Assembly: GCF_013178945.1 (NCBI RefSeq)
Contig: NZ_JABFDM010000003.1
Location: 1 to 64,000, forward strand
Reading direction: 5' to 3'
Origin: Bradyrhizobium aeschynomenes
Lineage (GTDB): Bacteria; Pseudomonadota; Alphaproteobacteria; Rhizobiales; Xanthobacteraceae
Length of the DNA stretch: 64,000 nucleotides
Shown here: positions 8,620-18,892 of the stretch, piece by piece
Numbering within the stretch: position 1 is the first letter of the stretch
How the letters are laid out: each line of letters opens with the position of its first letter
The notes under the pieces: model-generated
The model's input: the letters and a program-made list of their open reading frames with translations, nothing else
Told to the model about the DNA's origin: nothing
Databases searched by the model: none
Position numbers and translations under genes: made by a program

Positions 8620-9402
8620 TCACAGCGTGCCGGGGAACGCACCACCATCCAGCAGGATGTTCTGTCCCGTGATGTAGCCGGACTTGGCGGCGCAGAGGAA
8701 GGCGCAGGCCACGCCGAACTCTTCGGGATCGCCGAAGCGACCGGCAGGGTTGGTCTTGGCGCGGTCGGCCAGAATCTGCTCCGGCGTAACACCGCGCTTC
8801 TCGGCTTCGCCCTTGGCCGTGGAGCGCAGCCGGTCGGTCTCGAACGGGCCCGGCAGCAGCGCGTTGATGGTCACGTTGTTGATCACCGTCTTGCGCGAGA
8901 GGCCGGCGACGAAGCCGGTGAGGCCGGCGCGGGCGCCGTTGGACAGGCCGAGAATGTCGATCGGCGCCTTCACGGCGGCCGAGGTGATGTTGACGATGCG
9001 GCCGAACTTGCGCGCCATCATGCCGTCGACGGTCGCCTTGATCAGTTCGATCGGCGTCAGCATGTTGGCGTCGATCGCCTTGATCCAGTCGTCGCGGGTC
9101 CAGTTGCGGAAATCGCCGGGCGGCGGGCCGCCGGCATTGTTGATCAGGATGTCCGGATCCGGGCAGGCCTGGAGCACGGCGGCGCGGCCTTCCGGCGTGG
9201 TGATGTCGCCGGCCACTTCGGTGACGGTGATGCCGGGATTGGCGGCGCGGATCTCGGCTGCGGTCTTGGCCAGCGCCTCGGCGCCGCGCGCGGCAATCGT
9301 GACATGCACGCCCTCATTGGCCAGCGCGATCGCGCAGGCGCGGCCCAATCCCTTGCTGGAGGCGCAGACGATGGCGCGGCGGCCCTTGATCCCGAGATCC
9401 AC
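8620..9402 (-). CDS. SDR-family oxidoreductase with altered catalytic motif
   Basis: The 260-residue Rossmann protein has the SDR pattern (ASSKGLGRACAIALA for the cofactor loop, ILINNAGGPPPG, INALLPGPFETDRL). At the position of the catalytic YxxxK, however, it reads SNGARAG, so Tyr and Lys are replaced by Asn and Arg. A subgroup of FabG-like SDR-like proteins is known to lack a perfect catalytic tetrad, and this one fits it. Dehydrogenase activity is therefore doubtful. GTG at 9402 follows GGAG nine bases upstream. Confidence 0.88.
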   Translation of the reverse strand: MDLGIKGRRAIVCASSKGLGRACAIALANEGVHVTIAARGAEALAKTAAEIRAANPGITVTEVAGDITTPEGRAAVLQACPDPDILINNAGGPPPGDFRNWTRDDWIKAIDANMLTPIELIKATVDGMMARKFGRIVNITSAAVKAPIDILGLSNGARAGLTGFVAGLSRKTVINNVTINALLPGPFETDRLRSTAKGEAEKRGVTPEQILADRAKTNPAGRFGDPEEFGVACAFLCAAKSGYITGQNILLDGGAFPGTL

Positions 9403-9513
9403 GATTGATCACTCCGATATGTCAGTGAGGCTGGAACATTGATGCGGCATTCTAGCCAAGGCCGCCGCCGCTGATAAGGGCAGCCGGCCTGTGCGCAATT
9501 GCATGGCTCGCAA

Positions 9514-10029
9514 TCAGATGCGGCGCTCTTGCTTGAGACGATCGATCAGGCTCGCCACCTCCGGCGGGAGCGAGCGAAAGCCTTTTGCGCCTGCGAGCGA
9601 GAGAATGGGCCGCAGGCGCGAGCCGTCGAGGAAGCGCGGCTGGCGCTCGGGCGGGACGATCTTGTCGAACACCAGCACCAGCGTGGTCGCGACCATGCCG
9701 ACGCGGACAGCTCCCAGCAGGGCGCCGCCGAGCCTGTCGCCAAAACCAGCTTCGGGACCGACCGCCTCGTCGAGCAGCATCCGGCCGATCTTGCCCAGGG
9801 CGACGCCGATGACGACGAAGGCCGCGAAGAACTGCAGCCAGTTCTGCGCCAGGGGGGTGCCGTGCACGTCCTGCAGCTGCGGGCTCATGGCCGCCACCGC
9901 GCCCATCGCCAACGGCATCGCCAGAAGATAGGCCAGAATGGTGATGGCGCTGCGCAGCAGCCCGGTCGCAAAGCCGCTGTAGACGGCGACCATCAGGGCG
10001 GCACAAGCGGCGAGGTCGAAAGTATTCAT
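9514..10029 (-). CDS. CvpA-family membrane protein
   Basis: The 171-residue protein has four predicted membrane segments (residues about 5-23, 27-49, 64-84 and 104-124), the layout of CvpA/colicin-V-production-type proteins. Its central GRMLLDEAVGPEAGFGDRLGGALLGAVR loop is the family's conserved part. The C-terminal tail is basic and cytoplasmic. purF, the frequent neighbour of cvpA, is not beside it. It is divergent from the SDR gene at 10141. The start at ATG 10029 is the first that gives the usual N-terminal membrane segment. Confidence 0.82.
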   Translation of the reverse strand: MNTFDLAACAALMVAVYSGFATGLLRSAITILAYLLAMPLAMGAVAAMSPQLQDVHGTPLAQNWLQFFAAFVVIGVALGKIGRMLLDEAVGPEAGFGDRLGGALLGAVRVGMVATTLVLVFDKIVPPERQPRFLDGSRLRPILSLAGAKGFRSLPPEVASLIDRLKQERRI

Positions 10030-10140
10030 GACTGATATGCTGCGGTTGTAGGCCTGTCCGGTAAACAAATCCGGTTTGCGCTGCTTCAAATCGTCTGTAT
10101 CAATGCGCCGCAACAAACCGGGGAAACGCAAGGTGGTGCC

Positions 10141-10902
10141 ATGTCGGGCCTGTTCGATGTCAGCCGCGAGGTGATTCTGATCACGGGCGCGAGCCAAGGG
10201 TTGGGCCGCCAATTCGCGCGCGTGCTGTCCGCGCATGGTGCTGCCGTCGCGCTCGCTGCCCGCCAGACCGGCAAGCTCAAGGCTCTGGAGGACGAGATCA
10301 AGGCCAAGGGCGGCCGCGCCGTCGCCGTCGAAATGGACGTGACCAGCAATGCCTCAATTGCGAGAGGTCTCGATGCCGCGGAGGTCGCCCTCGGTCCGGT
10401 CACGGTGCTGATCAACAACGCCGGCATCGCGGTCGAGAAGCTCGCGGTGGAACAGAGCGAGGCCGATTGGGACGCCGTGATCGGCGCCAACCTGAAGGGC
10501 GCCTATTTCGCCGCGACTGAAGTCGCGCGCCGCATGATCGCGCGGAAAGCGCCTGGCAACATCATCAACATCGCCTCGGTGCTCGGCTTCAGCGTCGTGA
10601 AGTTCATATCGCCCTATGCGATCTCGAAGGCCGGCGTCGTGCAGACCACCAAGGCGCTGGCCCTGGAGCTTGCCGCCAACAACATTCGTGTCAATGCGCT
10701 GGCGCCAGGCTATATCGACACCGACATCAATCACGACGTCTGGCAGACGCCGGCCGGCGAGAAGCTCATCAAGCGCATCCCGCAGCGGCGCGTCGGCCAT
10801 GAGAGCGATCTCGACGGCGCCATCATGCTGCTGGCCTCGAATGCTTCGCGCTACATGACGGGCAGCGTGGTCACGGTCGACGGCGGTTTCCTGCTGACGT
10901 AG
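10141..10902 (+). CDS. SDR-family oxidoreductase
   Basis: The 253-residue classical SDR shows TGASQGLGRQFARVL (cofactor glycine loop), VLINNAGIAV, catalytic Ser in NIASVLGFS, and catalytic Tyr/Lys in YAISKAG, followed by VNALAPGYIDTDIN and a C-terminal VVTVDGGFLLT. It is an NAD(P)-dependent short-chain alcohol dehydrogenase or 3-oxoacyl reductase-like enzyme of unknown substrate. The start has AAGGTGG upstream. In contrast with the SDR at 8620, the catalytic tetrad is intact. Confidence 0.93.
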   Translation: MSGLFDVSREVILITGASQGLGRQFARVLSAHGAAVALAARQTGKLKALEDEIKAKGGRAVAVEMDVTSNASIARGLDAAEVALGPVTVLINNAGIAVEKLAVEQSEADWDAVIGANLKGAYFAATEVARRMIARKAPGNIINIASVLGFSVVKFISPYAISKAGVVQTTKALALELAANNIRVNALAPGYIDTDINHDVWQTPAGEKLIKRIPQRRVGHESDLDGAIMLLASNASRYMTGSVVTVDGGFLLT

Positions 10903-10973
10903 TTCTTTCGCGTCAGCCGGACATTGCGCGCCCGAGACGTCGGATGAGTTCGGCTTCGATCACTGCGGCTGTC

Positions 10974-11011
10974 ATTCCGGGACAAGGCTGCTGGCCTTGA
11001 CCCCCGGAAAT
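10974..11011. repeat. small intergenic palindrome
   Basis: ATTCCGGGACAAGGC is followed after a short loop by the imperfect inverted copy GCCTTGACCCCCGGAAAT. It lies in the 200-base gap between converging genes and is probably a dispersed palindrome and/or terminator. Nothing coding is seen in the gap. Confidence 0.6.
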
Positions 11012-11104
11012 GTCGTGCGCTCATTCCGAACGATCTCGAGATTTCGCGGGCATCGTCATTGCTCGTCGCTCCGTGAGTTCGCCTGACGGCTGCCCGCAGC
11101 AAGA

Positions 11105-12709
11105 TCAGTTGGCTCGCAGCTCCGCTCTGATCATGTCGGCGGCCTTCTCGCCGATCATGATGGTCGGCGCATTGGTGTTGCCGCCGATCAGGGTCGGCAT
11201 GATCGAGGCATCGACCACGCGCAGACCGGACAGCCCATGCACCTTCAGCGTGGGATCGACCACCGCGAGCGGATCGTCCGTGCCCATCTTGCAGGTGCCG
11301 ACGGGGTGATAGACCGTGTCGACGCGGGCGCGCAGGATGGCGCGAATATCGTCGTCGGTCCTGACGTCCGAGGTGAACAGGTCGCGTTTGCCGAGGTCGC
11401 GCATGGCCGGTGTCTCCATCAGCCGCCGCGTGGTCTTGTAGCCCGCGACCATGGTCTCGAGATCGTCGTCCTCGCCGAGGAAGTTCGGATCGATCAGCGG
11501 CGGCGCCAGCGGATCGGCGCTCCTCAGCGCCACCGTGCCGCGGCTCTTGGGCCGCAGCAGGCAGAAATGGCATGAGAAGCCGTTGCCGTGCCGCTTGCGG
11601 CCGTGATCATCGGTCACGGCCATGCCGAAATGCAGCTGGATGTCGGGGACGTCGAGGTTGGGATCCGTCTTCAGGAAGCCGCCGCATTCGGCGAAGTTCG
11701 AGGTCAGGACGCCGCGACGCTCGCGGCGATACTGGCCGATGCCGGCCAGCAGCCGGCGCAGGCCTTTCGGTGACAGCGATGAGAAGTTCGGATTATCGGA
11801 GGTATAGGCAAAGATGAAGTCGGGATGGTCCTGCAGGTTCCGGCCGACTCCCGGCAGGTGGTGAACGCCGGCGATGCCGAGCCTTGCCAGCGCGGCTGCA
11901 TCGCCGATGCCGGAGAGCATCAGCAGCTGCGGTGTCTGAAATGCGCCGGAAGCCAGGATCACCTCGCGCCGGCAGCGGATCTCCTTGACCTCCTTGCCCT
12001 GGCGATACTTCACGCCGACGGCGCGATTGCCGTCGAACAGGATCAGCGAGGCGTGGGCCGAGGTCTCGACGCGCAGATTGCGGCGGCTGCCGAGATGCGG
12101 CTGGATGTAGGCGCGCGCAGCGCTCCAGCGCTCGCCATTGCTCTGCGTGACCTGGTAGAGCCCCAGGCCCTCCTGCGTCTCGGCATTGAAATCGTCGCGG
12201 ATCGGAAACTGCGCCTCGCGCGCCGCTTGCAGGAAGATCTCGTGCACGGGATTGCCGGTCCGCAGCCGGTTGACCGGCAGCGGACCCGACTGGCCGTGAT
12301 AGTCGCCGTCAAACTCGGCATTGTTCTCGGCGCGCTTGAAATAGGGCAGGACGTCCTCATACGACCAGCCGGAGTTGCCCAGCGCAGCCCAATGGTCGTA
12401 GTCGGCGCGGTGGCCGCGGATGTAGACCATCGCGTTGATCGCCGAGGAGCCGCCGAGCCCGCGTCCGCGCGGCTGATAGCCGGTGCGGCCGTTGAGGCCG
12501 CGCTGCGGCACCGTCGTGAACGACCAGTTGTTGACCGGACCCGCCACCATCAGGAACAGCATGTAGGGCGTGGTCACGATCCAGTTGTCGTTGCGCCCGC
12601 CGGCATCCAGCAGCATCACCGACGTGGCCGGATCCTCCGACAGCCGCCCCGCGACCGTCGCTCCACCGCTGCCGCCACCCACGACAATGAAATCGACCTC
12701 GTCCGCCAC
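11105..12709 (-). CDS. GMC-family FAD oxidoreductase
   Basis: The 534-residue protein has the N-terminal FAD-binding VVGGGSGGATVAGRLSED, the GMC signature 1 around GLGGSSAINAMVYIRG, signature 2 around LASGAFQTPQLLMLSGIG, and the C-terminal catalytic region with VDTVYHPVGTCKMG and IGGNTNAPTIMIGEKAAD. It oxidises an alcohol to an aldehyde; choline, polyethylene glycol or alkyl alcohols are all possible. GTG at 12709 follows GGGAGA. The aldehyde dehydrogenase directly upstream (12797-14230) makes an alcohol to aldehyde to acid pair likely. Confidence 0.94.
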   Translation of the reverse strand: MADEVDFIVVGGGSGGATVAGRLSEDPATSVMLLDAGGRNDNWIVTTPYMLFLMVAGPVNNWSFTTVPQRGLNGRTGYQPRGRGLGGSSAINAMVYIRGHRADYDHWAALGNSGWSYEDVLPYFKRAENNAEFDGDYHGQSGPLPVNRLRTGNPVHEIFLQAAREAQFPIRDDFNAETQEGLGLYQVTQSNGERWSAARAYIQPHLGSRRNLRVETSAHASLILFDGNRAVGVKYRQGKEVKEIRCRREVILASGAFQTPQLLMLSGIGDAAALARLGIAGVHHLPGVGRNLQDHPDFIFAYTSDNPNFSSLSPKGLRRLLAGIGQYRRERRGVLTSNFAECGGFLKTDPNLDVPDIQLHFGMAVTDDHGRKRHGNGFSCHFCLLRPKSRGTVALRSADPLAPPLIDPNFLGEDDDLETMVAGYKTTRRLMETPAMRDLGKRDLFTSDVRTDDDIRAILRARVDTVYHPVGTCKMGTDDPLAVVDPTLKVHGLSGLRVVDASIMPTLIGGNTNAPTIMIGEKAADMIRAELRAN

Positions 12710-12796
12710 GCACGTCTCCCTGATGTGTTTGTTATTTGTCTGCGGTCATTCCGGGGTTCGCGCTCTGCGCGCCGCGCAATGACGATGTCTCTGGCG

Positions 12797-14230
12797 CTAG
12801 CTCAAAAACCGCAGCAGCTTCTCGATCCTGGCAATGCTCGCGCCATAGGGCGGATAGAGATCCTTCATGCGGTTGAACGGCGAGCGATAGAACACCGGCT
12901 TCAACTTGCTGAAGCTGTTGAAGCCCCATTCACCGTGATAGTGGCCGATGCCCGAGGCGCCGACGCCGCCCATTGGCTGATTGATCTGCGCGAAATGCAG
13001 CAGGCAGTCGTTGATCGTGACGCCGCCGGAGACGGTCCGCGCCAGCACCGCCTCGCGCGCGGCCTCGTCGCTGCCGAACCAGTACAGCGCCAGCGGCCGG
13101 TCGTGAGCGTTGACGTAGCGTATCGCCTCGTCGGCATGTCGATAGGTCATGACCGGCAGCAGCGGGCCGAAAATCTCCTCCTGCATGATCGCCATGTCGG
13201 GCGTCGCGCCGACCACGACGGTCGGCGGGAATTTTCGCAGCTTCTTCCACGCCGGATCCTCCGGGCTTGTCGTGCTCAGCGGCTTGGCACCGCGCGCGAT
13301 TGCGTCCCGCAGCAGTCCTTCCAGCCGGGCATAGTGCCGGTCGGAAATGATCGACGTGTAGTCGCCATTGGTGGGATTGGTGCCGAACATCTCCTGCATG
13401 CTGCGATGGAGCTTGCCGGCGAACGCGTCACGCTGCGGCTCGGGCACGAACACATAGTCGGGCGCGATGCAGGTCTGACCGGCATTGAGCAGCTTGGCAT
13501 AGGCGATGCGCTCGGCAGCTTGGTCGGCGTCGGCGGAGATATCGACGATGGTCGGCGACTTGCCTCCGAGCTCGAGCGTTACCGGCGTCAGATTTCGCCC
13601 CGCGGCCTCGGCGACGATGCGACCGACCCGGGTCGAGCCGGTGAAGACGAGATGATCGAAGGGCAGTCCTGCGAAGGCCTGGGCGATGCCGTCCTCGATG
13701 CCGGTGACGGACAGCTCGGTCGGATCGAATTGCGCGGCGATCAGCTCCTTGAGCAGCGCGGAGAAGCGCGGCGTCAGCTCGCTCGGCTTGATAAGCACGC
13801 GATTGCCGGCCGCGATGGCGCCGATCGCGGGGGCGAGCGTCAGCTGCAACGGATAGTTCCAGGGCGCGATGATGCCGACGACGCCCAGCGGCTGCGGGAT
13901 CAGCCGGTTGCGGGCGGGCCAAAATTGCAGCGAGGTTGCAATGCGCCGTGCCGCCATCCACCGCGGCAACATCTTCAGCGTATGCTTGATCTCGGTCTGC
14001 AGAAACAGCGTCTCGGCGATCGTGGTCTCGACGGCGCAGCGATACCCGAAATCTGCCGAGATCGCCTGCTCCAGGCGTTTCTCATTAGCGGCGAGCAACG
14101 TCCGCAGCCGCGTCAGACGATCCAGCCGCGTCGCGAGCGGCGGCGGCAGTGCGCTGCGCGACGCCTCGATCATGGCGTGAAAGGCGTCGTCGAGCGCCGC
14201 TATCGGGGGGCTCTTCAGGGAGTGGTCCAT
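12797..14230 (-). CDS. aldehyde dehydrogenase, coniferyl-aldehyde type
   Basis: The 477-residue NAD(P)-dependent aldehyde dehydrogenase has IIAPWNYPLQLTL, catalytic glutamate in TLELGGKSP, catalytic cysteine in NAGQTCIAPDYV, and the C-terminal INDCLLHFAQINQPMGGVG block of the class-3/coniferyl aldehyde dehydrogenase subfamily. ATG at 14230 follows AGGAGA; the frame extending to 14467 has no site. With the GMC oxidoreductase downstream it forms a two-gene alcohol oxidation unit. The coniferyl substrate is a family label, not shown here. Confidence 0.93.
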   Translation of the reverse strand: MDHSLKSPPIAALDDAFHAMIEASRSALPPPLATRLDRLTRLRTLLAANEKRLEQAISADFGYRCAVETTIAETLFLQTEIKHTLKMLPRWMAARRIATSLQFWPARNRLIPQPLGVVGIIAPWNYPLQLTLAPAIGAIAAGNRVLIKPSELTPRFSALLKELIAAQFDPTELSVTGIEDGIAQAFAGLPFDHLVFTGSTRVGRIVAEAAGRNLTPVTLELGGKSPTIVDISADADQAAERIAYAKLLNAGQTCIAPDYVFVPEPQRDAFAGKLHRSMQEMFGTNPTNGDYTSIISDRHYARLEGLLRDAIARGAKPLSTTSPEDPAWKKLRKFPPTVVVGATPDMAIMQEEIFGPLLPVMTYRHADEAIRYVNAHDRPLALYWFGSDEAAREAVLARTVSGGVTINDCLLHFAQINQPMGGVGASGIGHYHGEWGFNSFSKLKPVFYRSPFNRMKDLYPPYGASIARIEKLLRFLS

Positions 14231-14720
14231 GGACGTCTCCTCACGTATGCTGCGGCCGCGTGTCGGGCCGTCGTTCTGGTTTGCCCGAAGCTGCCGCGTT
14301 GCGGAACCATTGGCAAGCGTGTGCGGCCGCTGTTTCACACGGGGATCGCGGAGGTGCTGCGGAGCCTGCTTGGCCAAAGCAGGGCAGTGGCACCATCCGC
14401 GCCTTCGAGGACGTCCGCGCGGGCGCCGGGCCGCTTCGGGGTTCGCGCTGGGTGAAACGGAACACAATCTACAAGCGTATGATTCTTAATGATAATTTTA
14501 GATGCGCCGGGCGCCATTGCCGGTGTCACAATCCGGCAAAAAAACTTCCGAAAAGCTCTTTCCAAACCGGCCCTGCATTGGTACATACCGCCCGCACCCG
14601 ATGGCCGGCCCGGCCGACGGGCTCAAGCCTTCTCAGGAAGCCTTTGGGATGTGATCGGCGGCGCTGGTGAGCGTCAGCCAGGAGCATCCGGCAATTCTCT
14701 GAAGGCCGTGCACAGATTAA
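14231..14720. other. intergenic region between aldehyde dehydrogenase and tRNA
   Basis: These 490 bases lie between divergently transcribed units. I see no gene with a plausible start and codon pattern. An AT-rich patch around 14,480-14,505 may hold the promoter of the aldehyde dehydrogenase, and the promoter of the tRNA must lie near the right end. No clear -35/-10 pair could be assigned. Confidence 0.4.
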
Positions 14721-16406
<1,686 letters not shown>

Positions 16407-16425
16407 GCCACGATCTCCTGCAAGA

Positions 16426-16614
16426 TCAGGAGCGCTTTGCGCGACTCTCCTCGGCGATTTTTTGGTACCATTCCAGCGCCGCCCGGCGAGCCAGTAGGCG
16501 CACGAACTCCATCAAGTACGGATTGAGAGTATTGGCGTTCTGTGGCGCCAGCACCAACTCCGGCTCGCTGATGCGCGCGGCATCTTTGCTCTCCTGAGCA
16601 ACGGTCTCCTTCAT
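16426..16614 (-). CDS. small hypothetical protein upstream of recombinase
   Basis: A 62-residue product (MKETVAQESKDAAR..) ends with a helical, basic segment (NPYLMEFVRLLARRAALEWYQK). Its stop is 19 bases before the recombinase start and the recombinase ribosome site fits in that gap, so the two look like an operon. The open frame extends upstream to 16758, and neither start has a convincing ribosome site, so the N-terminus is uncertain. Position suggests a recombination accessory factor, but no family is recognised. Confidence 0.55.
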   Translation of the reverse strand: MKETVAQESKDAARISEPELVLAPQNANTLNPYLMEFVRLLARRAALEWYQKIAEESRAKRS

Positions 16615-16824
16615 CGTAGTGCCACGTAGTGCCTCTTGACCGACAATGGTCTGAGGCAACATCGGCGCTACGATCGAGGGCGGCAATGGTGATCGTGCCC
16701 GTGGATTTGGATAAAGGCGGGACCTTTCTTCGCATGGCATTTCGTCCTGGCGTGCCAAATCGCATTCGATCGTCGTGGAAAAACTTGCGGACGTCGGTCG
16801 CCGTGGAAGCGGATGGAAATCCTG

Positions 16825-17034
16825 TCATCTTCCGTCCTTTCCAAGAGCGCCGATTTTGGTTTGGCAGCCCATCCCTGCGTTGGGTCCCGGTACTCGACCT
16901 TTGCCGTCGCATTCTGTACAGCGCGGAGGGTAAATTCTATAGCCAGGCCTTGCAGGCTGCTTCATCTTCGCAAAGCCCGTGCCATCACAATCAGGACATT
17001 TTCGCTCCCAAGGAGACGTCTTTCTCATCTGCAT
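16825..17034 (-). CDS. small CxxCxGxG zinc-finger protein
   Basis: The 69-residue protein has two DnaJ-type half-fingers, CPDCDGTGF and CTECDGKGRV, separated by about 22 residues. Together they provide four cysteines for one zinc ion. The C-terminal 20 residues have no obvious structure and may be read-on sequence. Such small Cys-rich proteins are frequent in rhizobial mobile regions; their role is unknown. The start could equally be the second methionine at 17028. Confidence 0.6.
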   Translation of the reverse strand: MQMRKTSPWERKCPDCDGTGFAKMKQPARPGYRIYPPRCTECDGKGRVPGPNAGMGCQTKIGALGKDGR

Positions 17035-17181
17035 GCTTCAGCTTTTCAGTACAGAGCGAGGTCCTAGGAGCTGTCACGTTGCGGCGCGGACTGTTTGGCA
17101 CGTCGACTTAGGTCTTCTGTCTCGGAATGAAGCGGGCCGCCCAAGTGTGTATGGCACCTGAGCGACGATATCCGTCGGCTC

Positions 17182-17703
17182 TTACGTCCGAAAGGGCAAG
17201 CGCATACCCGTGAAACTGCAGATTGCCTCGATCAGGAGGCGGATGGTCCGTGCATCCCAATCGAGTTGCTCGACAGGCGCTTCCCAGTACTCAGACACTA
17301 CGTAGGCCGCGTGACGTGCTTTTACACCGAGATCGGCTGTTGTGCTCGCGGGCGTTGCCAAGATCGATAGCTCAACAGGATAGAGCCGCGCCAGGACAGC
17401 CTCCGTTTTACTGATACCGGCCTCGGTATTCTCTCCCGGCTCGGTCGTCGGTTGCGAGCCGCGTTGGAGTGCATTGATTGACCCGTCGGTTGGGTCTTGA
17501 ACGGCGGATAGTTCCGCAACAAGCGTATCAAATTGCTCGGCTAGCGCTAGCAATGCGCTCTCATTTCCGTGGAGTTCATCTCTCCGACTTGCATCGGTGG
17601 GAGTTCGGGCCTGTTCAAGCTGCCGACCCCCTACCTCCCTGCGTTCGGACACCGCAACCTCCCTACCTGCAATGACCCGTCCAGTAGCGACCCCTTCGGT
17701 CAT
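17182..17703 (-). CDS. hypothetical protein, divergent from XRE regulator
   Basis: The 173-residue protein has no signal peptide or membrane segment. The N-terminal third is charged, and the middle and C-terminal parts look folded (SALLALAEQFDTLVAELSAV; LYPVELSILATPASTTADLG; YVVSEYWEAPVEQLDWDARTIRLLIEAIC). Its start is 20 bases from the first of two operator-like palindromes, so it is probably controlled by the divergent XRE protein. The function is not recognised. Confidence 0.55.
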   Translation of the reverse strand: MTEGVATGRVIAGREVAVSERREVGGRQLEQARTPTDASRRDELHGNESALLALAEQFDTLVAELSAVQDPTDGSINALQRGSQPTTEPGENTEAGISKTEAVLARLYPVELSILATPASTTADLGVKARHAAYVVSEYWEAPVEQLDWDARTIRLLIEAICSFTGMRLPFRT

Positions 17704-17722
17704 CTGCCGGCGAGTGACGCTT

Positions 17723-17738
17723 ATGGAATTTATTCTAT
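17723..17738. promoter_or_regulatory. operator-like palindrome 1
   Basis: ATGGAA-TTTA-TTCTAT is a 16-base near-palindrome (5 of 6 arm pairs) in the divergent intergenic region next to the 17182-17703 start. It matches the perfect copy at 17769-17784 and is probably bound by the adjacent XRE protein. Confidence 0.5.
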
Positions 17739-17768
17739 AGCAATTTCGCGCTCGCGGCCATCGCTTTT

Positions 17769-17784
17769 ATGGAAAAGATTCCAT
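17769..17784. promoter_or_regulatory. operator-like palindrome 2
   Basis: ATGGAA-AAGA-TTCCAT is a perfect 6-base inverted repeat with a 4-base spacer, centred 46 bases from palindrome 1 and 35 bases before the XRE gene. Two copies flanking a divergent promoter are typical of an autoregulated phage-type repressor. Confidence 0.55.
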
Positions 17785-17818
17785 GGTACGATTTTGAATC
17801 CGATGGCCTACCGTGCGG

Positions 17819-18052
17819 ATGGCACGGAAGGACATTCAGGCGGCACGCCGCATCCTGGCGCATCACGTACGTCGGCTGCGAGTTGCGCGGCAAATGAGCC
17901 AGGAGGACTTGGCGGACGCCGCGGAGCTTTCCCAAGACCAGATCAGCGAAATCGAGAATGCAAAGCACAGCACCACGCTAGACAATATTCAACGGCTAGC
18001 ATTTGCTCTCGGCGTCGCTGTAGCCGACCTTCTCCGTGAAGAGCGCAGTTGA
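17819..18052 (+). CDS. XRE-family transcriptional regulator
   Basis: The 77-residue protein is almost entirely one Cro/C1-type helix-turn-helix: VRRLRVARQMSQEDLADAAELSQDQISEIENAKHSTTLDNIQRLAFALGV. A leading basic segment (ARKDIQAARRILAHH) precedes it. A GTG two codons upstream (17813) is an alternative start. It lacks the peptidase or sensor domain of larger repressors. The likely targets are the two ATGGAA-N4-TTCCAT palindromes upstream, controlling this gene and the divergent one. Confidence 0.88.
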   Translation: MARKDIQAARRILAHHVRRLRVARQMSQEDLADAAELSQDQISEIENAKHSTTLDNIQRLAFALGVAVADLLREERS

Positions 18053-18209
18053 TCGAAGCGTTCACAGGGCGAGGCTGTCGCCATTCTCAAACAGGAAGAT
18101 TATTGGTCGGCCTTCCTGCGGGGTCTGCATCATCCCACCGCGTACCAACTAACGTATTGGAATGATTGTGCATGAGCGCAGCGCCGCAGATATCTAATTG
18201 ATATACCTT

Positions 18210-18224
18210 CGATTTTTGAAATCG
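18210..18224. promoter_or_regulatory. AT-rich inverted repeat
   Basis: CGATTT-TTG-AAATCG is a perfect 6-base inverted repeat in the 226-base gap between the XRE gene and the excisionase-like gene. It could be a regulator or excisionase site. The rest of the gap shows nothing coding. Confidence 0.3.
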
Positions 18225-18278
18225 TAGATTTGGTGGGGACGGGGAGTGGGAGCGGTAGCGGGTGACGAAACGTGATCA

Positions 18279-18509
18279 TCATCCTTGATCAGACTCGGTC
18301 ACGATCAGTCGTCTAGACGCTCGACACGCCACCATGTTTCGCTTGTCCCAGGCGTCGAGTTGATCAATCGGATAGAGGACCGCTTTGCCGATTTTGACGA
18401 AGGCCGGACCGACACGCATCGCTCGCCAATTCCGCAGCGTCCCTACGCTCACTGCTCCGCGATAGCGTTCCGAGACTTCCTCCGCAGTCAGATACTTTCG
18501 ATCTCCCAT
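18279..18509 (-). CDS. AlpA/excisionase-like HTH protein
   Basis: The 76-residue protein has the winged-helix DNA-binding pattern of AlpA/excisionase-type proteins: KYLTAEEVSERYRGAVSVGTLRNWRAMRVGPAFVKIGKAVLYPIDQLDAW. ATG at 18509 follows GGAG; the upstream extension is dispensable. Such proteins direct excision or regulate integrase genes of tRNA-borne islands. It lies about 1.9 kb from the recombinase on the same strand. Confidence 0.85.
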   Translation of the reverse strand: MGDRKYLTAEEVSERYRGAVSVGTLRNWRAMRVGPAFVKIGKAVLYPIDQLDAWDKRNMVACRASRRLIVTESDQG

Positions 18510-18752
18510 GCTGTCACTCCAGATCAGAATGGGCCCGATCGAGCATTTATGATTCCGGTCAGACATAGAACCTGGATGGATCATGGGTAGTGCGAGGGAC
18601 GGTAAACGGCGGCAAATAGGCGTCCAGAAGGTCGGCGCCGCTGACGTCGGTTATGCATCCGACAGTGATACTCGGTCTGACGAGTCTTGTTGTCAGGGCG
18701 GGCCGTAAGCTGCCGTCGATGCACCCGACCGAGAAGGTCCGATACGGGCGAA

Positions 18753-18793
18753 TTCCGGACATGGCCCGGGGCGGTCAGATTGAGTCGTGAATG
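18753..18793 (+). repeat. island repeat, copy A
   Basis: TTCCGGACATG..CGGGGCGGTCAGATT and GAGTCGTGAATG are shared with copies at 20130-20168 and 21966-22005. The region 18510-18892 is otherwise without a gene. The sequence after the repeat (GCCGGCCACGGCT near 18821) also recurs after copy C at 22035. Confidence 0.65.
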
Positions 18794-18892
18794 CGGTAGA
18801 CCGACTCTGCCGTCATTCTGCCGGCCACGGCTGCGCCTGTCCAAAACAGACCACTGTTTCATTGAATCAAAATGCAGCTCTTGGTCGTGCGC

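Noticed and set aside
11825..14455. 876-residue open frame on the plus strand
   Set aside because: It lies antisense to the GMC oxidoreductase and aldehyde dehydrogenase, which have full family motifs; the long frame is a side effect of high GC.
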